28,670 bases of DNA from NCBI GenBank assembly GCA_002364755.1, contig DEZI01000014.1, forward strand, positions 1 to 28,670, written 5' to 3'. Both the position numbers and the translations under genes were made by a program. Below are positions 23,137-28,670 of this stretch, in pieces. Under the pieces are notes generated by a model that was not told the origin of the DNA, did not search any database, and was given only the letters and a program-made list of their open reading frames with translations. Source of the stretch: Stenotrophomonas maltophilia (GTDB lineage: Bacteria; Pseudomonadota; Gammaproteobacteria; Xanthomonadales; Xanthomonadaceae). The stretch's first letter is position 1, and each line of letters begins with the position of its first letter.

Positions 23137-24143
23137 CAGACGGTTCTTCCAAGGGTGTGGAGCAAACGGGATTGGGTGTCGCCATGGCGGGCATCGGCCA
23201 GCAGGCCATCCCAGCCAAGCGCGCCGCGGCCAAGCAGGCCCAGCAGCGCAGCGGTGTTGAGGGAGCGTCCCTGCACGGCGTGCAGGGCTTCATCGACCAG
23301 TTCGGGGTGGCAGACCAGCACCACATCGCAGCCGGCATCCAGGTGCGCGTGCACGCGGGCCGGTACGCCGCCGGCGCTGTGCGAGGCGGCCATGCCGATG
23401 TCATCGGAGAACACCACGCCACGGAAGCCGAGCTCGCCGCGCAGGATGTCCTGGATCCAGCGCGGCGAATAGCCGGCCGGTTCCGCCGCCACCTGCGGGT
23501 AGATCACGTGCGCCATCATCACCGCATCGGCACCGGCGGCGATGCCGGCACTGAACGGGACCAGGTCCTGCGCGCGCAGCTCATCCAGCCCGCGCGGGTC
23601 GATGGCGGTGTCGACGTGGGTGTCTTCCAGCACGGTGCCGTGGCCGGGGAAATGCTTGAGGGTGGCGGCCATGCCGGTGGCGTGCATGCCACGCACGTAG
23701 GCCTCGGTGAACGCGGCCACCACCTGCGGGTCTTCGCTGAAGGCACGGTTGCCGATGGCGCGGTTGCCGCGGCCGAGGTCGACCACCGGGGCGAAGCTGA
23801 GGTCCAGGCCGCTGGCGCGCACTTCGCTGGCCATCAGCCAGGCGTGCTGCTCGGCCATGGCCAGCGCCTGCTGCGGGTCGCTGGCATACAGCGCGCCGAT
23901 GTCCTGCAGCGGCGGCAGATCGCTGTAGCCCTCGCGGAAGCGCTGCACGCGCCCGCCCTCCTGATCCACGCAGATCAGCTGCGGGCGCGGGGCGGCGGCG
24001 CGGATGGCCGCGCTCAGATCGGCCACCTGCTGGCGCGAGGCGAAGTTGCGCTTGAACAGCACCACCCCGGCCACGGCATCGTGCTGCAGCCAGTCCCGTT
24101 CCTGGGCGGTCAGTTCAGTACCGGCAACGCCGATCAGCAGCAT
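23136..24143 (-). CDS. nagZ: Beta-N-acetylhexosaminidase NagZ
   Basis: This 335-residue protein has the glycoside hydrolase family 3 signature KHFPGHGTVLEDTH, which carries the His general acid on the flexible loop, and the nucleophile segment GVVFSDDIGM. VDQEGGRVQRF near residue 60 is also typical. NagZ removes N-acetylglucosamine from anhydro-muropeptides in the cytoplasm, a step of wall recycling that feeds signals to AmpR-type beta-lactamase control in related bacteria; no ampR or bla gene lies in this window. It lacks a signal peptide, as expected. The ATG at 24141-24143 has GGAGAT seven bases upstream. It is the first gene of a unit with hpt, joined by a TGATG overlap. Confidence 0.95.
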   Translation of the reverse strand: MLLIGVAGTELTAQERDWLQHDAVAGVVLFKRNFASRQQVADLSAAIRAAAPRPQLICVDQEGGRVQRFREGYSDLPPLQDIGALYASDPQQALAMAEQHAWLMASEVRASGLDLSFAPVVDLGRGNRAIGNRAFSEDPQVVAAFTEAYVRGMHATGMAATLKHFPGHGTVLEDTHVDTAIDPRGLDELRAQDLVPFSAGIAAGADAVMMAHVIYPQVAAEPAGYSPRWIQDILRGELGFRGVVFSDDIGMAASHSAGGVPARVHAHLDAGCDVVLVCHPELVDEALHAVQGRSLNTAALLGLLGRGALGWDGLLADARHGDTQSRLLHTLGRTV

Positions 24144-24217
24144 GGTCGATCTCCATTACGGGCGCCCGCATGGCGCAGTGCCGCATTGTCGCAGAACCGG
24201 CCGGCAGGCGCAGTGTT

Positions 24218-24261
24218 CGGGCGAAAGGAGACGCCCGGAGTGGGATCCCCGCAGGGGCTCC
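24218..24261 (-). repeat. Two hairpins between nagZ and the DsbA-family gene
   Basis: CGGGCG/CGCCCG (24218-24237, 8-nt loop) is a perfect 6-bp stem. GGATCCCC-GCA-GGGGCTCC (24243-24261) is a longer, imperfect one resembling the GGGGTCGGA-type intergenic hairpins of Stenotrophomonas. They lie after the DsbA-family stop on the minus strand, without a T-run, so they may be weak terminators or REP elements. Confidence 0.45.
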
Positions 24262-24274
24262 GACCCCGGCCCGC

Positions 24275-24967
24275 TCAGACGGCGCAGCCGTCCGGGCCGC
24301 AGGCCTCGTCACCGGCAGCGGCGGCGGGGGCGCCCTGCTCGGCGGCGATCTGGCGCAGGGCGTTGGCGAAGGCTTCCGGCGGCTGCGCACCGGAGATGGC
24401 CCAGCGGCCATCGATGACGAAGGTCGGCACCGAGGAGATGCCCAGTGCGTGAGCCTGGGCCAGCTTTGCCTCGACCTCGGCCAGGCCACGGTCGGAGGCC
24501 AGCAGCTGCGCGATCTCGGCGCCGTCCAGGCCGCCGGCCACGCCGGCCTTCACCAGCACCTCGGTATCGGCCAGATTCTGGCCGTGCTCGAAGTGGGCGC
24601 GGAACAGGGCCTCGCCCACCAAGTCCTGCACGCCGTGTTCGCCGGCCAGCCACAGCACGCGGTGCGCCGGCAGCGTGGTCACCCGCACCTGGCCCTGGCT
24701 GAAGTCCATCGGCAGTCCTTCGGCACGCGCGGTGGTCTGGGTCTGGCCGAGGATCTGCTCGGTACGCTCGGCACCGCCGAACTTGGCCGCATAGGCCTGG
24801 CGCAGCGGCACCGGGGTGTCGCCGGCATCTGGATCCAGCTGGAACGGCTGCCACTGGATGTCGAGTTCAGGTGCATCGGCGCCCAGCAACTGCACACCCT
24901 GCTCGAATCGATGCTTGCCGATCCAGCACCAGGGGCAGACCACGTCGGAGTAGATATCGATCTTCAT
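24275..24967 (-). CDS. DsbA-family oxidoreductase (FrnE-like)
   Basis: This 230-residue protein starts MKIDIYSDVVCPWCWIGK, with the redox pair Cys11-Pro-Trp-Cys14, the mark of the FrnE/HCCA-like branch of DsbA thioredoxin-fold proteins. It has no signal peptide, so a cytoplasmic rather than periplasmic oxidoreductase or isomerase role is likely. The segment GISSVPTFVIDG contains the cis-Pro that closes the thioredoxin-fold active site. The C terminus has an extra Ala-rich tail ending CGPDGCAV, with two more cysteines. I use the ATG at 24965-24967; a GTG three codons upstream is also possible, and neither has a good ribosome site. The substrate is unknown. Confidence 0.9.
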   Translation of the reverse strand: MKIDIYSDVVCPWCWIGKHRFEQGVQLLGADAPELDIQWQPFQLDPDAGDTPVPLRQAYAAKFGGAERTEQILGQTQTTARAEGLPMDFSQGQVRVTTLPAHRVLWLAGEHGVQDLVGEALFRAHFEHGQNLADTEVLVKAGVAGGLDGAEIAQLLASDRGLAEVEAKLAQAHALGISSVPTFVIDGRWAISGAQPPEAFANALRQIAAEQGAPAAAAGDEACGPDGCAV

Positions 24968-24996
24968 CCAGACCACATGGGGACCGCCGCCAGCGA

Positions 24997-25047
24997 AAAA
25001 AGGGGACGGAGGCGATTGATTGAATCAATCCCCTCCGTCCCCTTTTT
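24997..25047 (-). terminator. Long two-tier hairpin, terminator of the CYTH gene
   Basis: On the minus strand a 16-bp stem (outer part AAAAAGGGGACGGAGG and its complement) encloses a second 7-bp stem (ATTGATT/AATCAAT), and a T-run of six follows it at 25001-24996. It begins 4 nt after the CYTH gene stop. The outer stem sequence AAAAGGGGACGGAGG resembles a Stenotrophomonas intergenic repeat I recall, so it may be a repeat that also acts as a terminator. Confidence 0.8.
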
Positions 25048-25050
25048 GGT

Positions 25051-25536
25051 TCACCACTGTGAATACGGGTGGCTGGCCAGGGCGACGTTGTAGTAGCGGG
25101 TGTCGTCGGTCACTTCGGCACCAGCCCAGTCCGGCAGGTCGATGGCCTGGTCGGCGCTGTCCAGCTCGACTTCGGCCACCACCAACCCGGCGTTGTCGCC
25201 GAGGAACTCGTCCACTTCCCACGTCAGGCCGGCGTGCTCGACCAGGTGCCGGCGCTTGTCGATCAGCCCGCCGACGCAGAGGGCGAGCAGTTCGCGCGCG
25301 TCCGCCACCGGGATCGGGTAATCGAACTCATGGCGGGTGTGGCCGATGGTGCGCGATTTCAGGTTGAGTGCGGCGTGGTCGCCTTCGATGCGCACCCTCA
25401 CCGAGGCATTCTGGGTGCCGCGGTCAAGCGAGCCCATGTCGTTGATGTAGCCCTGCGCCATCGGGATCACCCGGCGCGCGGCGGCGCGCCAGCCGTCGTG
25501 GGTGACGAGGAATTTGCGTTCGATTTCAATGCCCAT
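25051..25536 (-). CDS. CYTH-domain triphosphate tunnel metalloenzyme
   Basis: This 161-residue protein opens MGIEIERKFLV, whose Glu4-x-Glu6-x-Lys8 (ExExK) is the hallmark of the CYTH/triphosphate tunnel family. Basic and acidic strand residues follow, including VRVRIEGDHAALNLKSR and WEVDEFLGDNAGLVVAEVE. Stand-alone members of this size act as inorganic triphosphatases (as in Nitrosomonas europaea) or have other triphosphate-hydrolysing roles; it is too short for the two-domain YgiF type with CHAD. The ATG at 25534-25536 begins the ExExK strand, so the longer frame to 26043, which runs antisense through the secreted-protein gene, is rejected. It is divergent from that gene with a 91-bp gap and followed by a strong terminator. 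Confidence 0.93.
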   Translation of the reverse strand: MGIEIERKFLVTHDGWRAAARRVIPMAQGYINDMGSLDRGTQNASVRVRIEGDHAALNLKSRTIGHTRHEFDYPIPVADARELLALCVGGLIDKRRHLVEHAGLTWEVDEFLGDNAGLVVAEVELDSADQAIDLPDWAGAEVTDDTRYYNVALASHPYSQW

Positions 25537-25593
25537 GCACACAGTATGGCGGTCGCACACGACAGTTCCTATCGCATCGTCGTCGTGCGTGAC

Positions 25594-25599
25594 TACACT
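25594..25599 (+). promoter_or_regulatory. Possible -10 element (TACACT) for the secreted-protein gene
   Basis: TACACT lies 28 nt before the ATG at 25628 in the 91-bp divergent gap. It matches four of six -10 positions; no good -35 box is visible. Confidence 0.3.
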
Positions 25600-25627
25600 G
25601 CCGGCCTCTTCAAGGACCGGATGCCTG

Positions 25628-26248
25628 ATGCGCCGACGCACTTTGCCCCATAACGCCATCGCCCTGCTGGCATTGCTGTCCTGCCCGGCAGCCGCCGCAG
25701 ATGCGCCCGCGCTTCCCGCGCTGCCGCAAGTGCAAGCACTGATGGACCAGATGTTCGACGAGGCGATTGCCGAGCGCCCCGCCAGCGACACCAGCCGCCT
25801 GCTCGCCGAGACGCTGCGGCCCCGACTGGAAAGCCTGACCAGCTGCGCCCCGGCAGCGGACAGCGCTGCGGTGGACTGCATCGCTACCTCCAGCACCGGC
25901 ATGCATCCGCGACCGCAACTGCTACGCCTCGCGTGGATGGGCGGCCAATGGACCCTGCCCGGCCAACGTGATGTGCCGATGCCGGCGCCGTCGGTGGAGC
26001 AGGCGCAGGCGCTGCTGCGCGCGCGTTTCGCCGCGTTGGCCACGCAGCAGACCGATGCCGGTGAGCGCGCCGCCTATGAACAGGCCGCGCGCATCACCCG
26101 GGTGCATGCAGTGCGCAACTGCGACCTGGGCCGTGAGGCGGCCGTGTTCGAATGCACGGTGCGCGCCGGTGACGGCACCCACCAGGGCGAACAGACCGTG
26201 GCCTTCATCCGCGTGGATGGGCAGTGGCAGGAGGCGCCGACGCGCTAG
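25628..26248 (+). CDS. Secreted protein of unknown function
   Basis: This 206-residue protein begins MRRRTLPHNAIALLALLSCP and continues with AAAADAP, a classical signal peptide with cleavage probably after Ala-rich AAA; no lipobox fits. The mature part is about 180 residues, with Cys pairs near 77/89 and 165/174 (CAPAADSAAVDC and CDLGREAAVFEC) that could form disulfides in the periplasm. FECTVRAGDGTHQGEQTVAF and FIRVDGQWQE near the C terminus suggest a beta-sheet domain. I do not recognise the family. The ATG at 25628 is preferred because the signal peptide starts there; AAGGA lies about 12 bases before it. It converges with rlmD over a 22-bp palindrome. Confidence 0.8.
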   Translation: MRRRTLPHNAIALLALLSCPAAAADAPALPALPQVQALMDQMFDEAIAERPASDTSRLLAETLRPRLESLTSCAPAADSAAVDCIATSSTGMHPRPQLLRLAWMGGQWTLPGQRDVPMPAPSVEQAQALLRARFAALATQQTDAGERAAYEQAARITRVHAVRNCDLGREAAVFECTVRAGDGTHQGEQTVAFIRVDGQWQEAPTR

Positions 26249-26265
26249 GCGCCGGCGACCGTCAA

Positions 26266-26287
26266 GGCACCGGACCGGTCCGGTGCC
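26266..26287. terminator. Perfect 22-bp palindrome between convergent genes
   Basis: The half-site GGCACCGGACC is followed directly by its exact reverse complement, with no spacer. It lies 18 nt after the secreted-protein stop and 9 nt before the rlmD stop (other strand). As RNA it gives a strong stem on either strand. There is no T-run, so a two-way terminator is plausible but not certain. Confidence 0.65.
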
Positions 26288-26295
26288 ATGAGCGC

Positions 26296-27630
26296 TCAGC
26301 GCTTCTCGAACACCGCGATGCTTTCCACGTGCGCGGTGTGCGGGAACATGTCCATGGCGCCGGCACTGACCAGAGTGAAGCCCTGCTCGTTGACCAGGTA
26401 GCCGGCATCGCGGGCCAGCGAGCCCGGGTGGCAGCTGACATAGACGATGCGCTTGAACTGCTTCAGCGGCAGCTGCTGCAGCACTTCGATGGCGCCCGAA
26501 CGCGGCGGGTCCAGCAGCAGCTTGTCGAAGCCCTGGCGCATCCACGGCGTGCTGCGCTGGTCCTGGGTCAGGTCGGCACTGAAGAACTGCGCATTGGCCA
26601 GGCCATTGCGCTCGGCGTTCTCGCGGGCACGCGCGACCAGGCCGGTATCGCCTTCCACGCCGACCACTTCGCGCACGCGACGGGCCAGCGGCAGGGTGAA
26701 GTTGCCCAGGCCGCAGAACAGGTCGAGCACGCGCTCGTCCTCACCCGGCTCCAGCAGATCCAGGGCGTGGGCGATCATCTTCTCGTTGAGCTTGGCGTTG
26801 ACCTGGATGAAGTCCAGCGGACGGAACGCCAGCTCGACATCCCACGGCGCCAGCCGGAACGACAGCGGCACGCCGTGCCCGTCCAGCGGCTGCACGGTGT
26901 CCACGCCGCCGGACTGCAGGTAGATCACGAACCCATGCTGCTGGCCGAACGCGGCCCAGGCAGCACGGTCGGCATCGCTGAGCGGCTGCATGTGGCGCAC
27001 GGTCAGGACCACCGCCTGGTCACCGGCGATGAATTCGATCTGCGGGATGTCGCGTTTGCCATCGAGCGACTCGATGAAGGTCGACAGCGCCTCGACCTTG
27101 GTGCCGATTTCCGGGATCACGGTCAGGCACTGGCCCAGGTCGGCCACGAAGCGCGGATCCTGCTCGCGGAAGCCGACCAGGGTCTTGTCCTTCTTCTCGA
27201 CGCGGCGCACCGAGAAACGGCCCTTGCGACGGTAGCCCCAGCTCTCGCCGACCAGCGGCGGCAGCACGGCTCCCGGCTTCACGTGGCCGATGCGCTCAAG
27301 ATTGTCCATCAGCACGCGCTGCTTGGCGACGATCTGCTGGTCTTCGTCCAGATGTTGCAGCACGCAGCCGGCGCAGGTGCCGAAATGCGGGCACTTCGGC
27401 GTCACCCGCTGCGGCGAGGGCTGCAGCACTTCAACGGTGCGGGCCTCGTCGAAATGACGGTTGCGGGCGGTCGGTTCGGCCATCACCACCTCGCCCGGCA
27501 GGGCGCCACTGACGAAGGTGACCTTGCCGCCCTCGCCTTCACGGCGGGCAACGCCACGACCATCATGGCTGAGGTCGAGGATCTCGGTCTGGAACGGAGT
27601 ACGGTCGATGCGGGAGCGGGATCGGGCCAC
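26296..27630 (-). CDS. rlmD: 23S rRNA (uracil-1939-C5)-methyltransferase RlmD
   Basis: This 444-residue protein has an N-terminal TRAM domain (residues 8-70), an iron-sulfur cluster set Cys80, Cys86, Cys89 and Cys168 (CPHFGTCAGC then GQC), the SAM-binding motif LDLFCGLGNFTLPLA, LLLDPPRSG, and the catalytic Cys400 in YVSCHPGSLARD. HVESIAVF with Glu436 completes the active site. This matches E. coli RlmD (RumA), which methylates U1939 of 23S rRNA. The start is GTG at 27628-27630 (MARSRSRIDRTPFQ), where the TRAM domain begins; the frame running to 27717 adds 29 residues unlike the family. It diverges from the receiver-Hpt gene. Confidence 0.94.
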   Translation of the reverse strand: MARSRSRIDRTPFQTEILDLSHDGRGVARREGEGGKVTFVSGALPGEVVMAEPTARNRHFDEARTVEVLQPSPQRVTPKCPHFGTCAGCVLQHLDEDQQIVAKQRVLMDNLERIGHVKPGAVLPPLVGESWGYRRKGRFSVRRVEKKDKTLVGFREQDPRFVADLGQCLTVIPEIGTKVEALSTFIESLDGKRDIPQIEFIAGDQAVVLTVRHMQPLSDADRAAWAAFGQQHGFVIYLQSGGVDTVQPLDGHGVPLSFRLAPWDVELAFRPLDFIQVNAKLNEKMIAHALDLLEPGEDERVLDLFCGLGNFTLPLARRVREVVGVEGDTGLVARARENAERNGLANAQFFSADLTQDQRSTPWMRQGFDKLLLDPPRSGAIEVLQQLPLKQFKRIVYVSCHPGSLARDAGYLVNEQGFTLVSAGAMDMFPHTAHVESIAVFEKR

Positions 27631-27758
27631 GTGGCAACAGGCTGCGGGCAAAAATGGGTGCGTATTGTCGCAGATCCGGGCCGAGGGGGCCCGATGGCCG
27701 CTTGCGCCCGCCGCCATCGTGCTTGATGATGGACACAGCTGACATGGAGGCAGCCCTG

Positions 27759-28481
27759 ATGCAGATGACCCCGCGGACCAGCCGGCCCCGCTTCCTGCTT
27801 GTCGAGGATGACATCATCAGCCGCGGTTTTTTCAAGGCGGCGTTGGAAACGTTACCAGCGGATGTGGACACCGCTGACTCACTTGCAAGTGCATTGGCCC
27901 GGGCCGAACCGGGCGCTCATGACCTGTGGCTGATCGATGTCAACCTGCCCGATGGCAATGGCGCGCAGCTGCTGCATGAACTGCGTCGCTCGCATCCGGA
28001 CACCCCTGCCCTGGCCCACACCGCCGATGGTGACGTGAGCATCCACGAGCGCCTGCGCGAAGCGGGCTTCAGCGACACACTGGTCAAGCCGCTGGGCCGC
28101 GACCAGCTGCTGAAGGCGGTGCGCCGCGCCCTGGTCAACAGTCCCGCTGGAGCGACCCCGCCGCCGGCGGCGATCGAGCTGGTGGTGGAGGACTGGGACG
28201 AGACGGCGGCCCTGGCGGCCCTGAACGGCCAGCGCAACCACCTGATCGCCCTTCGCGAGCTGTTCCTGGCCGAGCTGCCGGGGGTGCGCGATGCGGTTGA
28301 ACAGGCGGTGGACCAGCACGACGCGTCGAGCCTGCGCAACCAGCTGCATCGGCTGCAGGCCAGCTGCGGGTTCGTGGGGGCGGCGCGGTTGGCGCGTGCG
28401 GTGCGGCAGCTGCATCACGCGCCGGAGTCGGTGCCGGCGCAGGCCGGGTTCCGGGCGGCAGTGGCAGCGCTGCTGCACTGA
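27759..28481 (+). CDS. Receiver-Hpt phosphorelay protein
   Basis: This 240-residue protein has a complete receiver domain (residues 11-125): acidic pair Glu16-Asp17-Asp18 (LVEDD), phospho-acceptor Asp60 in LWLIDVNLPDG, Thr88 and Lys110 in LVKPLGRD. A short Pro-rich linker (129-138) leads to a C-terminal Hpt domain with the phospho-acceptor His197 in LHRLQASCGFVGA. It has no output domain, kinase domain or signal peptide, so it should be a cytoplasmic phosphate-transfer intermediate. I chose the ATG at 27759 because GGAGG lies eight bases upstream; earlier ATGs at 27726, 27729 and 27744 lack this. No kinase gene adjoins it. Repeat copy C follows its stop. Confidence 0.9.
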   Translation: MQMTPRTSRPRFLLVEDDIISRGFFKAALETLPADVDTADSLASALARAEPGAHDLWLIDVNLPDGNGAQLLHELRRSHPDTPALAHTADGDVSIHERLREAGFSDTLVKPLGRDQLLKAVRRALVNSPAGATPPPAAIELVVEDWDETAALAALNGQRNHLIALRELFLAELPGVRDAVEQAVDQHDASSLRNQLHRLQASCGFVGAARLARAVRQLHHAPESVPAQAGFRAAVAALLH

Positions 28482-28492
28482 GGGGTGGTTCG

Positions 28493-28670
28493 GCAGGGCT
28501 TGCAGCCCTGCACCTGCTTCAATCAACGGCGACGTCAAAAGCCAGGGCCAGAGCGGCTCCGGCTTTCTGCGTATTGGGCGGGGCGGCGTGGGTTGGCAGG
28601 ACACGCCGTAAACCCATCCATGGGGGCTCGATGGCGCCATCCATGGCGCCAACGGTCCTGCCAACCCACA
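28493..28670 (+). repeat. Structured intergenic repeat, copy C (cut by window end)
   Basis: The order of parts is the same as in copy A: hairpin GCAGGGCT-TGC-AGCCCTGC (28493-28511), the conserved block CAACGGCGACGTCAAAAGCC (28524-28543), left outer arm GTGGGTTGGCAGGAC (28588-28602), core ACGCCGTAAACCCATCCATG, inner hairpin with 9-bp stem TGGCGCCAT (28632-28651), and right outer arm GTCCTGCCAACCCAC (28655-28669). The outer and inner stems differ in sequence from copy A but remain fully paired. It begins 12 nt after the receiver-Hpt stop codon in the same sense. Confidence 0.8.

Noticed and set aside
1..28670. CRISPR array, tRNA or rRNA gene, insertion sequence, prophage
   Set aside because: No regularly spaced direct repeats, no transposase or integrase motif, and no tRNA-like cloverleaf was seen on either strand; the repeats present are REP-type and structured hairpins.

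Overview
The window is a high-GC chromosomal segment that reads as a Stenotrophomonas species, probably of the S. maltophilia complex. The evidence is GC-rich third codon positions, GTAG/SMAG-type REP palindromes between genes, and xanthomonad-type gene content (leucine dehydrogenase, AidB, a ligase-associated repair operon, an S8 autotransporter). There is no transposase, integrase, phage gene, tRNA, rRNA or CRISPR array, so this is ordinary chromosome. Assignments rest on motif reading, not on database searches.

Layout. 1-303: REP pair and a structured intergenic repeat. 304-1234 (minus): DksA/TraR-type zinc-finger protein and DUF2058 protein. 1297-4174 (plus): YgjP-type metallopeptidase, an RsuA-type pseudouridine synthase homologue that lacks the catalytic Asp, and a ClsC-like phospholipase D protein. 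4178-5257 (minus): HDOD protein. 5532-6629 (plus): leucine dehydrogenase, preceded by a possible 22-codon leader ORF. 6691-9543 (minus): NalP-like lipoprotein subtilisin autotransporter. 9726-10901 (plus): thiolase. 11024-11925 (plus): two tandem Ala-rich lipoproteins, each with its own terminator. 12179-13819 (minus): AidB, divergent from a plus-strand operon (13933-19625) coding for exonuclease, ATP-dependent ligase, Lhr-type helicase and PdeM phosphoesterase. 19653-25536 (minus): a small unknown protein, an FAD monooxygenase, cold-shock protein, methylthio-purine nucleoside phosphorylase, HGPRT, NagZ, a DsbA-family protein and a CYTH protein. 25628-26248 (plus): secreted unknown. 26296-27630 (minus): RlmD. 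27759-28481 (plus): receiver-Hpt protein. 28493-28670: second copy of the structured repeat, cut by the window edge.

How the genes work together. The exonuclease, ligase, helicase and PdeM genes overlap one another and form a known DNA-repair operon. Its divergent partner is AidB, which suggests a joint response to alkylation damage (inference). Leucine dehydrogenase and the thiolase fit branched-chain amino-acid and acyl-CoA metabolism. NagZ (wall recycling), HGPRT and the methylthio-purine phosphorylase are recycling functions; the phosphorylase appears adapted to 6-oxopurines, so its product hypoxanthine would be an HGPRT substrate.

The most unusual features are the roughly 175-nt repeat family whose stems differ by compensatory changes between copies, the RsuA-family protein with Pro in place of the catalytic Asp, and the aidB/ligase-operon pairing.
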